A DNA stretch of 64,000 nt from Lepidodermella squamata (GCA_047495785.1 JBLDXI010000024.1:5084001-5148000); one strand, 5' to 3'. Counted from the stretch's first letter, positions 35,223-44,920 are shown. Program-made: numbers and translations. Notes: generated by a model from the sequence alone, not told the origin.

Positions 35223-35295
35223 CGCCCGATGTGGGGCTCGAACCCACGACCCTGGGATTAAGAGTCCCATGCTCTACCGACTGAGCTAACCGGGC
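35223..35295 (-). tRNA. tRNA-Lys(CTT)
   Basis: As 4056-4128. Confidence 0.95.
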
Positions 35296-35374
35296 TGAGG
35301 CGCTATCAATTGCCTAAGCCGACAATTATGAAGCAGTTGACTGCTGGCGAATGTTGACTGCCATCAAAAATACT

Positions 35375-35447
35375 CGAGGCTGCCAGGAGTCGAACCTGGA
35401 ATCTTCTGATCCGTAGTCAGACGCGTTGTCCATTGCGCCACAACCCC
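35375..35447 (-). tRNA. tRNA-Arg(ACG)
   Basis: As 4208-4280. Confidence 0.95.
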
Positions 35448-35514
35448 ATTCGGTCGAAAGAAGGCTTGCAAGCGCTAATTAGCAGGCAGGAATGGGACTG
35501 AAGTGAAAAATGCA

Positions 35515-35598
35515 TGTCAGAAGTGGGATTCGAACCCACGCCAGTAGAAACTGACTGCGACCTGAACGCAGCGCCTTGGACCGCTCGGCCATCCTGAC
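35515..35598 (-). tRNA. tRNA-Leu(CAG)
   Basis: As 4348-4431. Confidence 0.95.
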
Positions 35599-35767
35599 GA
35601 GATGGTGGAATAGATTGCTGATATCCTGCAGACGGCATTTTGCAAAGCTAAGATATCGCAGAGCAAGTACAGCAAACAGCAAAGTCGTATAACTGTTGCC
35701 AATATAAAACTAGCCAGCTACGCCGATCGGGGTGTATCGTTTCTTAAACTGCTGAAGAAGCACTCAA

Positions 35768-35849
35768 GTCGCTATGCCCGAGTGGTTAAGGGGTCTGACT
35801 AGAAATCAGATGCGGTCTCCGCGCGTAGGTTCAAATCCTACTGGCGACG
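35768..35849 (+). tRNA. tRNA-Ser(AGA)
   Basis: As 369-450. Confidence 0.95.
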
Positions 35850-35924
35850 ACAGTTATTTTTGCATTATAACGACTGAAACTCAGTTCTGCAGTTAGCCTC
35901 CAGAACAGTCCTCGCTTTCATCAG

Positions 35925-35996
35925 GCGTCAGTGGTGTAACGGTCAGCATGGTTGCCTTCCAAGCAGCCGATCCGGGTTCGACTCCCGGCTGACGCA
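35925..35996 (+). tRNA. tRNA-Gly(TCC)
   Basis: As 526-597. Confidence 0.95.
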
Positions 35997-36075
35997 CACG
36001 TTTTTAGCTCACACGTTTGAAAGCAATTGCTAGTGACGAGATTAAAGCTGTCCTTCCCAAAACCAGCGTTCGAGA

Positions 36076-36147
36076 GGTCCCATGGTGTAGCGGTTAGCAC
36101 TCTGGACTCTGAATCCAGCGACTCGAGTTCGATTCTCGATGGGACCT
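36076..36147 (+). tRNA. tRNA-Gln(CTG)
   Basis: As 677-748. Confidence 0.95.
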
Positions 36148-36251
36148 TGATACGTTTTTTCAAACAAACTTTCAGCTCACTCACTCTCAGCTGATGGAAA
36201 CTTGCGATCGCAATATTTGTTACCATTCAAACCTTTTCTTTCACTAGCCTA

Positions 36252-36323
36252 GGGGGCATAGCTCAGTGGTAGAGCGTCTCATTCGCATTGTGAAGGTCTC
36301 GGGTTCAATCCCCGATGCCTCCA
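36252..36323 (+). tRNA. tRNA-Ala(CGC)
   Basis: As 1749-1820. Confidence 0.95.
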
Positions 36324-36410
36324 GTTGGCAATTTTTTCGCGTAACCTCTCGAAGATTAGTTGCTATATCGGTGAAAGTGACCAGAAATTACGCTAAAAAT
36401 GTGAAAATAG

Positions 36411-36494
36411 TGTCAGAAGTGGGGTTCGAACCCACGCCCTCTTTCGAGGACCAGATCTTGAGTCTGGCGCCTTAGACCGCTCGGCCATCCTGAC
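36411..36494 (-). tRNA. tRNA-Leu(CAA)
   Basis: As 1908-1991. Confidence 0.95.
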
Positions 36495-36594
36495 CAGATG
36501 TAGCTACTCTGGGAAATTGTTGTAATCCATCCGAAAATATGAGAACTTTGGCCGTTTAAAGGGCGAGCGCATTGCATTGCCGCATCTATCGATA

Positions 36595-36659
36595 GGCGAA
36601 ATGGCTATCGCGTCGGACTTCGGATCCGAAGATTGTGGGTTCGAGTCCCATCAGCGTCG
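36595..36659 (+). pseudogene. tRNA-Arg(TCG), 8-nt deletion
   Basis: Same deletion as 2092-2156. Confidence 0.85.
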
Positions 36660-36749
36660 GCTCTATTTTTGCTGGCCTTTTCTTTCGGCTGAGCTGTTAT
36701 CATAGCAACAGAATTATCACTTGTCAAGCTGTCAAGAATAATCACAAGG

Positions 36750-36822
36750 GCCTTCCTAGCTCAGTCGGTAGAGCATGTGACTTTTAATCACAGGGTCGGG
36801 GGTTCGAGTCCCCCGGAGGGCG
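36750..36822 (+). tRNA. tRNA-Lys(TTT)
   Basis: As 2247-2319. Confidence 0.95.
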
Positions 36823-36889
36823 CAATATTTTTACCCAGGGTAACATGTTTATGGCATCGACCGGCTGCTAAGAAGACGAAGATCTCGAA

Positions 36890-36962
36890 GGGGGATTAGC
36901 TCAAATGGTAGAGCGCTCGCTTAGCATGCGAGAGGTAACGGGATCGACGCCCGTATCCTCCA
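36890..36962 (+). tRNA. tRNA-Ala(AGC)
   Basis: As 2387-2459. Confidence 0.95.
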
Positions 36963-37035
36963 TATACTTTTTTCGGCAAGATAAAAAAGGCTGAAATGAG
37001 GAGACTGCGCTTGCGAAAATAAAGCAGTCAACCGC

Positions 37036-37107
37036 GGCTCAGTAGCTTAGTGGTAGAGCGTCTGCCTAGTAAGATGAAGATCGAGGGTTCGATCCCCCCC
37101 TGAGCCT
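37036..37107 (+). tRNA. tRNA-Thr(AGT), mismatched allele
   Basis: GATGA stem, as 2533-2604. Confidence 0.7.
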
Positions 37108-37197
37108 GGTCTTGACACTTTTTGCAGCATTCGGAGGTCTTCCGTCCCTTTTATATAGCCATTTCATTCAGGATCAAAATTGGAAAGGCTAAAAGTG

Positions 37198-37269
37198 TTC
37201 CCTGACCGGGAATCGAACCCGGGCCGCCGCGGTGAAAGCGCGGAATCCTAACCACTAGACCATCAGGGA
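37198..37269 (-). tRNA. tRNA-Glu(TTC)
   Basis: As 2695-2766. Confidence 0.95.
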
Positions 37270-37360
37270 GGTGCAAAATCCCTGTTGTATGCGTAAACTG
37301 TGAAGAACTCAAATTATCAACGTCATCGCACCTTCAGCAACTCTGTGCAAAAAATAGAAT

Positions 37361-37432
37361 GGGCCCGTTCGGGAATTGAACCCGAGACCTCTCGCACCCG
37401 AAGCGAGAATCATACCCCTAGACCAACGGGCC
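37361..37432 (-). tRNA. tRNA-Pro(CGG)
   Basis: As 2858-2929. Confidence 0.95.
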
Positions 37433-37512
37433 AACCTGACTTTACCCAATTGGCAACTGGCAACCAAAGACTTTATTAGAACGTCTCCAGCGTTTATGCA
37501 AAACATGCGATA

Positions 37513-37585
37513 CGCCGAGACCCGGGATCGAACCAGGGACCTTTAGATCTTCAGTCTAACGCTCTCCCAACTGAGCTATCTCGGC
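37513..37585 (-). tRNA. tRNA-Phe(GAA), G73
   Basis: As 3010-3082. Confidence 0.94.
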
Positions 37586-37682
37586 TGTTATTTACAGCAG
37601 TGCTAAAGTCGAAGCTTAACTTGTAGCTTAGCTAGGGAGCTCAATGCAGGCTGCTATGACTTTGGCAGCAAATAAAAAACTG

Positions 37683-37699
37683 CGCTCCTGGGTGGGCTC

Positions 37700-37739
<40 letters not shown>

Positions 37740-37756
37740 AATTGCGCCACAGAAGC
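37683..37756 (-). tRNA. tRNA-Asn(GTT)
   Basis: As 6516-6589. Confidence 0.95.
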
Positions 37757-37939
37757 TGGCTAATCGCAGACTCGGCATCACCACTCAGCAATATGTAGCT
37801 TTTAACGCGAGCGTTGCCATGATCACGTTGTTGCCGTTACAGTTTGGCTGTAGCCGAGGTTAGATCGGCCTTCGCATAGAATATAAACAGAGCTGAACTG
37901 TCCTTCATCAATGATCCTCAGCCGCTTTAGCTCTGCCAA

Positions 37940-38025
37940 CCCGCGATAGCTCAGCTGGTAGAGCGGAGGACTGTAGATGCAACGCAGCTATCCTTAGGTC
38001 GGTGGTTCAAGTCCGCCTCGCGGGA
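37940..38025 (+). tRNA. tRNA-Tyr(GTA) with intron
   Basis: As 3428-3513. Confidence 0.95.
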
Positions 38026-38102
38026 TTGCATGGTTTTTCACTTTCGTTGGGTAGCAGCTTTTCATTCGTTCGTCAGTAAAAATGCGCTGATAGATGTGCA
38101 AA

Positions 38103-38174
38103 GGCCCGTTGGTCTAGGGGTATGATTCTCGCTTTGGGTGCGAGAGGTCTCGGGTTCAAATCCCGGACGGGCCC
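38103..38174 (+). tRNA. tRNA-Pro(TGG)
   Basis: As 3591-3662. Confidence 0.95.
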
Positions 38175-38258
38175 AAGCTTTTTGAGCTAATAGCTGAAGC
38201 GGCAGCATTACAAAAGGTGTTTGCCATAACCTTGAGCGCATGTAATGTTATCACAGCG

Positions 38259-38329
38259 GCATCGGTGGTTCAGTGGTAGAATTCTCGCCTGCCACGCGGG
38301 AGGCCCGGGTTCGATTCCCGGCCGATGCA
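38259..38329 (+). tRNA. tRNA-Gly(GCC)
   Basis: As 3747-3817. Confidence 0.95.
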
Positions 38330-38425
38330 AGCGACCCTGTTTTTTCATATCAGCTTCGATGTGCATCAGGCAAATTATGAGCGCAGCAAAATCAAAAGCA
38401 CTGACAATTCAAGACGCTTCAGTCA

Positions 38426-38497
38426 TCCTTGGTAGTATAGTGGTTAGTATCCCCGCCTGTCACGCGGGAGACCAGGGTTCGATTCCCTGCCAAGGAG
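38426..38497 (+). tRNA. tRNA-Asp(GTC)
   Basis: As 3914-3985, CTTCAG flank. Confidence 0.95.
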
Positions 38498-38567
38498 TCA
38501 GCTTTTTTAGTTGCGGCGCATAGGTTTCGAGCCAATTTTTTGAGAAAATTGCTAAAAAGTTGATTGC

Positions 38568-38640
38568 CGCCCGATGTGGGGCTCGAACCCACGACCCTGG
38601 GATTAAGAGTCCCATGCTCTACCGACTGAGCTAACCGGGC
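38568..38640 (-). tRNA. tRNA-Lys(CTT)
   Basis: As 4056-4128. Confidence 0.95.
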
Positions 38641-38719
38641 TGAGGCGCTATCAATTGCCTAAGCCGACAATTATGAAGCAGTTGACTGCTGGCGAATGTT
38701 GACTGCCATCAAAAATACT

Positions 38720-38792
38720 CGAGGCTGCCAGGAGTCGAACCTGGAATCTTCTGATCCGTAGTCAGACGCGTTGTCCATTGCGCCACAACCCC
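38720..38792 (-). tRNA. tRNA-Arg(ACG)
   Basis: As 4208-4280. Confidence 0.95.
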
Positions 38793-38859
38793 ATTCGGTC
38801 GAAAGAAGGCTTGCAAGCGCTAATTAGCAGGCAGGAATGGGACTGAAGTGAAAAATGCA

Positions 38860-38943
38860 TGTCAGAAGTGGGATTCGAACCCACGCCAGTAGAAACTGAC
38901 TGCGACCTGAACGCAGCGCCTTGGACCGCTCGGCCATCCTGAC
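38860..38943 (-). tRNA. tRNA-Leu(CAG)
   Basis: As 4348-4431. Confidence 0.95.
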
Positions 38944-39112
38944 GAGATGGTGGAATAGATTGCTGATATCCTGCAGACGGCATTTTGCAAAGCTAAGATA
39001 TCGCAGAGCAAGTACAGCAAACAGCAAAGTCGTATAACTGTTGCCAATATAAAACTAGCCAGCTACGCCGATCGGGGTGTATCGTTTCTTAAACTGCTGA
39101 AGAAGCACTCAA

Positions 39113-39194
39113 GTCGCTATGCCCGAGTGGTTAAGGGGTCTGACTAGAAATCAGATGCGGTCTCCGCGCGTAGGTTCAAATCCTACTGGCGACG
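39113..39194 (+). tRNA. tRNA-Ser(AGA)
   Basis: As 369-450. Confidence 0.95.
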
Positions 39195-39269
39195 ACAGTT
39201 ATTTTTGCATTATAACGACTGAAACTCAGTTCTGCAGTTAGCCTCCAGAACAGTCCTCGCTTTCATCAG

Positions 39270-39341
39270 GCGTCAGTGGTGTAACGGTCAGCATGGTTGC
39301 CTTCCAAGCAGCCGATCCGGGTTCGACTCCCGGCTGACGCA
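39270..39341 (+). tRNA. tRNA-Gly(TCC)
   Basis: As 526-597. Confidence 0.95.
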
Positions 39342-39420
39342 CACGTTTTTAGCTCACACGTTTGAAAGCAATTGCTAGTGACGAGATTAAAGCTGTCCTT
39401 CCCAAAACCAGCGTTCGAGA

Positions 39421-39492
39421 GGTCCCATGGTGTAGCGGTTAGCACTCTGGACTCTGAATCCAGCGACTCGAGTTCGATTCTCGATGGGACCT
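39421..39492 (+). tRNA. tRNA-Gln(CTG)
   Basis: As 677-748. Confidence 0.95.
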
Positions 39493-39596
39493 TGATACGT
39501 TTTTTCAAACAAACTTTCAGCTCACTCACTCTCAGCTGATGGAAACTTGCGATCGCAATATTTGTTACCATTCAAACCTTTTCTTTCACTAGCCTA

Positions 39597-39668
39597 GGGG
39601 GCATAGCTCAGTGGTAGAGCGTCTCATTCGCATTGTGAAGGTCTCGGGTTCAATCCCCGATGCCTCCA
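39597..39668 (+). tRNA. tRNA-Ala(CGC)
   Basis: As 1749-1820. Confidence 0.95.
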
Positions 39669-39755
39669 GTTGGCAATTTTTTCGCGTAACCTCTCGAAGA
39701 TTAGTTGCTATATCGGTGAAAGTGACCAGAAATTACGCTAAAAATGTGAAAATAG

Positions 39756-39839
39756 TGTCAGAAGTGGGGTTCGAACCCACGCCCTCTTTCGAGGACCAGA
39801 TCTTGAGTCTGGCGCCTTAGACCGCTCGGCCATCCTGAC
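39756..39839 (-). tRNA. tRNA-Leu(CAA)
   Basis: As 1908-1991. Confidence 0.95.
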
Positions 39840-39939
39840 CAGATGTAGCTACTCTGGGAAATTGTTGTAATCCATCCGAAAATATGAGAACTTTGGCCGT
39901 TTAAAGGGCGAGCGCATTGCATTGCCGCATCTATCGATA

Positions 39940-40004
39940 GGCGAAATGGCTATCGCGTCGGACTTCGGATCCGAAGATTGTGGGTTCGAGTCCCATCAGC
40001 GTCG
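39940..40004 (+). pseudogene. tRNA-Arg(TCG), 8-nt deletion
   Basis: Same deletion as 2092-2156. Confidence 0.85.
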
Positions 40005-40094
40005 GCTCTATTTTTGCTGGCCTTTTCTTTCGGCTGAGCTGTTATCATAGCAACAGAATTATCACTTGTCAAGCTGTCAAGAATAATCACAAGG

Positions 40095-40167
40095 GCCTTC
40101 CTAGCTCAGTCGGTAGAGCATGTGACTTTTAATCACAGGGTCGGGGGTTCGAGTCCCCCGGAGGGCG
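40095..40167 (+). tRNA. tRNA-Lys(TTT)
   Basis: As 2247-2319. Confidence 0.95.
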
Positions 40168-40234
40168 CAATATTTTTACCCAGGGTAACATGTTTATGGC
40201 ATCGACCGGCTGCTAAGAAGACGAAGATCTCGAA

Positions 40235-40307
40235 GGGGGATTAGCTCAAATGGTAGAGCGCTCGCTTAGCATGCGAGAGGTAACGGGATCGACGCCCGTA
40301 TCCTCCA
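40235..40307 (+). tRNA. tRNA-Ala(AGC)
   Basis: As 2387-2459. Confidence 0.95.
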
Positions 40308-40380
40308 TATACTTTTTTCGGCAAGATAAAAAAGGCTGAAATGAGGAGACTGCGCTTGCGAAAATAAAGCAGTCAACCGC

Positions 40381-40452
40381 GGCTCAGTAGCTTAGTGGTA
40401 GAGCGTCTGCCTAGTAAGCAGAAGATCGAGGGTTCGATCCCCCCCTGAGCCT
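40381..40452 (+). tRNA. tRNA-Thr(AGT), paired allele
   Basis: GCAGA stem, as 15238-15309. Confidence 0.93.
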
Positions 40453-40542
40453 GGTCTTGACACTTTTTGCAGCATTCGGAGGTCTTCCGTCCCTTTTATA
40501 TAGCCATTTCATTCAGGATCAAAATTGGAAAGGCTAAAAGTG

Positions 40543-40614
40543 TTCCCTGACCGGGAATCGAACCCGGGCCGCCGCGGTGAAAGCGCGGAATCCTAACCAC
40601 TAGACCATCAGGGA
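40543..40614 (-). tRNA. tRNA-Glu(TTC)
   Basis: As 2695-2766. Confidence 0.95.
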
Positions 40615-40705
40615 GGTGCAAAATCCCTGTTGTATGCGTAAACTGTGAAGAACTCAAATTATCAACGTCATCGCACCTTCAGCAACTCTGTGCAAAAAAT
40701 AGAAT

Positions 40706-40777
40706 GGGCCCGTTCGGGAATTGAACCCGAGACCTCTCGCACCCGAAGCGAGAATCATACCCCTAGACCAACGGGCC
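40706..40777 (-). tRNA. tRNA-Pro(CGG)
   Basis: As 2858-2929. Confidence 0.95.
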
Positions 40778-40857
40778 AACCTGACTTTACCCAATTGGCA
40801 ACTGGCAACCAAAGACTTTATTAGAACGTCTCCAGCGTTTATGCAAAACATGCGATA

Positions 40858-40923
40858 CGCCGAGACCCGGGATCGAACCAGGGACCTTTAGATCTTCAGT
40901 CTAACGCTCTCCCAACTCTCGGC
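40858..40923 (-). pseudogene. tRNA-Phe(GAA), 7-nt deletion
   Basis: Lacks 7 nt near the 5' end compared with 3010-3082: plus-strand CAACTGAGCTATCTCGG became CAACTCTCGG, between two CT dinucleotides. The loss removes bases 8-9 and the 5' strand of the D-stem together with the heart of the A box, so both folding and Pol III initiation should fail. Confidence 0.9.
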
Positions 40924-41020
40924 TGTTATTTACAGCAGTGCTAAAGTCGAAGCTTAACTTGTAGCTTAGCTAGGGAGCTCAATGCAGGCTGCTATGACTT
41001 TGGCAGCAAATAAAAAACTG

Positions 41021-41037
41021 CGCTCCTGGGTGGGCTC

Positions 41038-41077
<40 letters not shown>

Positions 41078-41094
41078 AATTGCGCCACAGAAGC
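41021..41094 (-). tRNA. tRNA-Asn(GTT)
   Basis: As 6516-6589. Confidence 0.95.
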
Positions 41095-41277
41095 TGGCTA
41101 ATCGCAGACTCGGCATCACCACTCAGCAATATGTAGCTTTTAACGCGAGCGTTGCCATGATCACGTTGTTGCCGTTACAGTTTGGCTGTAGCCGAGGTTA
41201 GATCGGCCTTCGCATAGAATATAAACAGAGCTGAACTGTCCTTCATCAATGATCCTCAGCCGCTTTAGCTCTGCCAA

Positions 41278-41363
41278 CCCGCGATAGCTCAGCTGGTAGA
41301 GCGGAGGACTGTAGATGCAACGCAGCTATCCTTAGGTCGGTGGTTCAAGTCCGCCTCGCGGGA
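41278..41363 (+). tRNA. tRNA-Tyr(GTA) with intron
   Basis: As 3428-3513. Confidence 0.95.
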
Positions 41364-41440
41364 TTGCATGGTTTTTCACTTTCGTTGGGTAGCAGCTTTT
41401 CATTCGTTCGTCAGTAAAAATGCGCTGATAGATGTGCAAA

Positions 41441-41512
41441 GGCCCGTTGGTCTAGGGGTATGATTCTCGCTTTGGGTGCGAGAGGTCTCGGGTTCAAATC
41501 CCGGACGGGCCC
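41441..41512 (+). tRNA. tRNA-Pro(TGG)
   Basis: As 3591-3662. Confidence 0.95.
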
Positions 41513-41596
41513 AAGCTTTTTGAGCTAATAGCTGAAGCGGCAGCATTACAAAAGGTGTTTGCCATAACCTTGAGCGCATGTAATGTTATCACAGCG

Positions 41597-41667
41597 GCAT
41601 CGGTGGTTCAGTGGTAGAATTCTCGCCTGCCACGCGGGAGGCCCGGGTTCGATTCCCGGCCGATGCA
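41597..41667 (+). tRNA. tRNA-Gly(GCC)
   Basis: As 3747-3817. Confidence 0.95.
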
Positions 41668-41763
41668 AGCGACCCTGTTTTTTCATATCAGCTTCGATGT
41701 GCATCAGGCAAATTATGAGCGCAGCAAAATCAAAAGCACTGACAATTCAAGACGCTTCAGTCA

Positions 41764-41835
41764 TCCTTGGTAGTATAGTGGTTAGTATCCCCGCCTGTCA
41801 CGCGGGAGACCAGGGTTCGATTCCCTGCCAAGGAG
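41764..41835 (+). tRNA. tRNA-Asp(GTC)
   Basis: As 3914-3985, CTTCAG flank. Confidence 0.95.
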
Positions 41836-41905
41836 TCAGCTTTTTTAGTTGCGGCGCATAGGTTTCGAGCCAATTTTTTGAGAAAATTGCTAAAAAGTTG
41901 ATTGC

Positions 41906-41978
41906 CGCCCGATGTGGGGCTCGAACCCACGACCCTGGGATTAAGAGTCCCATGCTCTACCGACTGAGCTAACCGGGC
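41906..41978 (-). tRNA. tRNA-Lys(CTT)
   Basis: As 4056-4128. Confidence 0.95.
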
Positions 41979-42057
41979 TGAGGCGCTATCAATTGCCTAA
42001 GCCGACAATTATGAAGCAGTTGACTGCTGGCGAATGTTGACTGCCATCAAAAATACT

Positions 42058-42130
42058 CGAGGCTGCCAGGAGTCGAACCTGGAATCTTCTGATCCGTAGT
42101 CAGACGCGTTGTCCATTGCGCCACAACCCC
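42058..42130 (-). tRNA. tRNA-Arg(ACG)
   Basis: As 4208-4280; upstream flank carries GGTGG for GGTCG, a change shared only by the units ending in the Leu/Ser deletion. Confidence 0.95.
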
Positions 42131-42201
42131 ATTCGGTGGAAAGAAGGCTTGCAAGCGCTAATTAGCAGGCAGGAATGGGACTGAAGTGAAAAATGTCAGT
42201 G

Positions 42202-42273
42202 GTGTCAGTGGTGTAACGGTCAGCATGGTTGCCTTCCAAGCAGCCGATCCGGGTTCGACTCCCGGCTGACGCA
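42202..42273 (+). tRNA. tRNA-Gly(TCC), U2 variant
   Basis: As 526-597 except that the deletion junction just upstream changes base 2 from C to T; the pair becomes U2-G71, a tolerable wobble. Its normal upstream flank is gone, replaced by a partial duplication of its own first bases. Confidence 0.9.
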
Positions 42274-42352
42274 CACGTTTTTAGCTCACACGTTTGAAAG
42301 CAATTGCTAGTGACGAGATTAAAGCTGTCCTTCCCAAAACCAGCGTTCGAGA

Positions 42353-42424
42353 GGTCCCATGGTGTAGCGGTTAGCACTCTGGACTCTGAATCCAGCGACT
42401 CGAGTTCGATTCTCGATGGGACCT
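42353..42424 (+). tRNA. tRNA-Gln(CTG)
   Basis: As 677-748. Confidence 0.95.
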
Positions 42425-42528
42425 TGATACGTTTTTTCAAACAAACTTTCAGCTCACTCACTCTCAGCTGATGGAAACTTGCGATCGCAATATTTGTTAC
42501 CATTCAAACCTTTTCTTTCACTAGCCTA

Positions 42529-42600
42529 GGGGGCATAGCTCAGTGGTAGAGCGTCTCATTCGCATTGTGAAGGTCTCGGGTTCAATCCCCGATGCCTCCA
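42529..42600 (+). tRNA. tRNA-Ala(CGC)
   Basis: As 1749-1820. Confidence 0.95.
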
Positions 42601-42687
42601 GTTGGCAATTTTTTCGCGTAACCTCTCGAAGATTAGTTGCTATATCGGTGAAAGTGACCAGAAATTACGCTAAAAATGTGAAAATAG

Positions 42688-42771
42688 TGTCAGAAGTGGG
42701 GTTCGAACCCACGCCCTCTTTCGAGGACCAGATCTTGAGTCTGGCGCCTTAGACCGCTCGGCCATCCTGAC
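42688..42771 (-). tRNA. tRNA-Leu(CAA)
   Basis: As 1908-1991; the only Leu gene of this unit. Confidence 0.95.
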
Positions 42772-42871
42772 CAGATGTAGCTACTCTGGGAAATTGTTGT
42801 AATCCATCCGAAAATATGAGAAATTTGGCCGTTTAAAGGGCGAGCGCATTGCATTGCCGCATCTATCGATA

Positions 42872-42936
42872 GGCGAAATGGCTATCGCGTCGGACTTCGG
42901 ATCCGAAGATTGTGGGTTCGAGTCCCGTCAGCGTCG
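42872..42936 (+). pseudogene. tRNA-Arg(TCG), 8-nt deletion
   Basis: Same deletion as 2092-2156, plus A to G at 42927 (T-stem base 64, U-A becomes U-G). Confidence 0.87.
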
Positions 42937-43030
42937 GCTCTATTTTTGCTGGCCTTTTCGGCTGAGCTGTTATCATAGCAACAGAATTATCACTTGTCAA
43001 GCTGTCAAGCTGTCAAGAATAATCACAAGG

Positions 43031-43103
43031 GCCTTCCTAGCTCAGTCGGTAGAGCATGTGACTTTTAATCACAGGGTCGGGGGTTCGAGTCCCCCGGAGG
43101 GCG
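43031..43103 (+). tRNA. tRNA-Lys(TTT)
   Basis: As 2247-2319; AAGCTGTC is doubled in the upstream spacer. Confidence 0.95.
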
Positions 43104-43170
43104 CAATATTTTTACCCAGGGTAACATGTTTATGGCATCGACCGGCTGCTAAGAAGACGAAGATCTCGAA

Positions 43171-43243
43171 GGGGGATTAGCTCAAATGGTAGAGCGCTCG
43201 CTTAGCATGCGAGAGGTAACGGGATCGACGCCCGTATCCTCCA
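43171..43243 (+). tRNA. tRNA-Ala(AGC)
   Basis: As 2387-2459. Confidence 0.95.
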
Positions 43244-43316
43244 TATACTTTTTTCGGCAAGATAAAAAAGGCTGAAATGAGGAGACTGCGCTTGCGAAAA
43301 TAAAGCAGTCAACCGC

Positions 43317-43387
43317 GGCTCAGTAGCTTAGTGGTAGAGCGTCTGCCTAGTAAGCAGAAGATCGAGGGTTCGATCCCCCCTGAGCCT
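43317..43387 (+). tRNA. tRNA-Thr(AGT), 1 nt short
   Basis: Paired anticodon stem as 15238-15309, but six C instead of seven between the T-loop and TGAGCC. Either the T-stem or the last acceptor pair (7-66) is lost; may be impaired. Confidence 0.7.
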
Positions 43388-43477
43388 GGTCTTGACACTT
43401 TTTGCAGCATTCGGAGGTCTTCCGTCCCTTTTATATAGCCATTTCATTCAGGATCAAAATTGGAAAGGCTAAAAGTG

Positions 43478-43549
43478 TTCCCTGACCGGGAATCGAACCC
43501 GGGCCGCCGCGGTGAAAGCGCGGAATCCTAACCACTAGACCATCAGGGA
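43478..43549 (-). tRNA. tRNA-Glu(TTC)
   Basis: As 2695-2766. Confidence 0.95.
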
Positions 43550-43640
43550 GGTGCAAAATCCCTGTTGTATGCGTAAACTGTGAAGAACTCAAATTATCAA
43601 CGTCATCGCACCTTCAGCAACTCTGTGCAAAAAATAGAAT

Positions 43641-43712
43641 GGGCCCGTTCGGGAATTGAACCCGAGACCTCTCGCACCCGAAGCGAGAATCATACCCCTA
43701 GACCAACGGGCC
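43641..43712 (-). tRNA. tRNA-Pro(CGG)
   Basis: As 2858-2929. Confidence 0.95.
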
Positions 43713-43792
43713 AACCTGACTTTACCCAATTGGCAACTGGCAACCAAAGACTTTATTAGAACGTCTCCAGCGTTTATGCAAAACATGCGATA

Positions 43793-43865
43793 CGCCGAGA
43801 CCCGGGATCGAACCAGGGACCTTTAGATCTTCAGTCTAACGCTCTCCCAACTGAGCTATCTCGGC
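43793..43865 (-). tRNA. tRNA-Phe(GAA), G73
   Basis: As 3010-3082. Confidence 0.94.
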
Positions 43866-43962
43866 TGTTATTTACAGCAGTGCTAAAGTCGAAGCTTAAC
43901 TTGTAGCTTAGCTAGGGAGCTCAATGCAGGCTGCTATGACTTTGGCAGCAAATAAAAAACTG

Positions 43963-43979
43963 CGCTCCTGGGTGGGCTC

Positions 43980-44019
<40 letters not shown>

Positions 44020-44036
44020 AATTGCGCCACAGAAGC
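43963..44036 (-). tRNA. tRNA-Asn(GTT)
   Basis: As 6516-6589. Confidence 0.95.
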
Positions 44037-44219
44037 TGGCTAATCGCAGACTCGGCATCACCACTCAGCAATATGTAGCTTTTAACGCGAGCGTTGCCAT
44101 GATCACGTTGTTGCCGTTACAGTTTGGCTGTAGCCGAGGTTAGATCGGCCTTCGCATAGAATATAAACAGAGCTGAACTGTCCTTCATCAATGATCCTCA
44201 GCCGCTTTAGCTCTGCCAA

Positions 44220-44305
44220 CCCGCGATAGCTCAGCTGGTAGAGCGGAGGACTGTAGATGCAACGCAGCTATCCTTAGGTCGGTGGTTCAAGTCCGCCTCG
44301 CGGGA
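44220..44305 (+). tRNA. tRNA-Tyr(GTA) with intron
   Basis: As 3428-3513. Confidence 0.95.
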
Positions 44306-44382
44306 TTGCATGGTTTTTCACTTTCGTTGGGTAGCAGCTTTTCATTCGTTCGTCAGTAAAAATGCGCTGATAGATGTGCAAA

Positions 44383-44454
44383 GGCCCGTTGGTCTAGGGG
44401 TATGATTCTCGCTTTGGGTGCGAGAGGTCTCGGGTTCAAATCCCGGACGGGCCC
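44383..44454 (+). tRNA. tRNA-Pro(TGG)
   Basis: As 3591-3662. Confidence 0.95.
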
Positions 44455-44538
44455 AAGCTTTTTGAGCTAATAGCTGAAGCGGCAGCATTACAAAAGGTGT
44501 TTGCCATAACCTTGAGCGCATGTAATGTTATCACAGCG

Positions 44539-44609
44539 GCATCGGTGGTTCAGTGGTAGAATTCTCGCCTGCCACGCGGGAGGCCCGGGTTCGATTCCCG
44601 GCCGATGCA
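44539..44609 (+). tRNA. tRNA-Gly(GCC)
   Basis: As 3747-3817. Confidence 0.95.
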
Positions 44610-44705
44610 AGCGACCCTGTTTTTTCATATCAGCTTCGATGTGCATCAGGCAAATTATGAGCGCAGCAAAATCAAAAGCACTGACAATTCAAGACGCTTC
44701 AGTCA

Positions 44706-44777
44706 TCCTTGGTAGTATAGTGGTTAGTATCCCCGCCTGTCACGCGGGAGACCAGGGTTCGATTCCCTGCCAAGGAG
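44706..44777 (+). tRNA. tRNA-Asp(GTC)
   Basis: As 3914-3985, CTTCAG flank. Confidence 0.95.
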
Positions 44778-44847
44778 TCAGCTTTTTTAGTTGCGGCGCA
44801 TAGGTTTCGAGCCAATTTTTTGAGAAAATTGCTAAAAAGTTTATTGC

Positions 44848-44920
44848 CGCCCGATGTGGGGCTCGAACCCACGACCCTGGGATTAAGAGTCCCATGCTCT
44901 ACCGACTGAGCTAACCGGGC
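44848..44920 (-). tRNA. tRNA-Lys(CTT)
   Basis: As 4056-4128. Confidence 0.95.

Larger units (their letters stand above)
32171..35514. repeat. 20-gene unit, 3344 bp
   Basis: 3345-bp form minus one G in Ala(CGC). Arg(TCG) broken and further mutated, Thr mismatched. Confidence 0.95.
35515..38859. repeat. 20-gene unit, 3345 bp form
   Basis: Arg(TCG) broken, Thr mismatched, otherwise regular. Confidence 0.95.
38860..42195. repeat. 20-gene unit with Phe deletion
   Basis: Regular unit except for 7 nt lost in Phe. Arg(TCG) broken, Thr fully paired. Ends at the first Leu(CAG)/Ser deletion junction. Confidence 0.93.
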
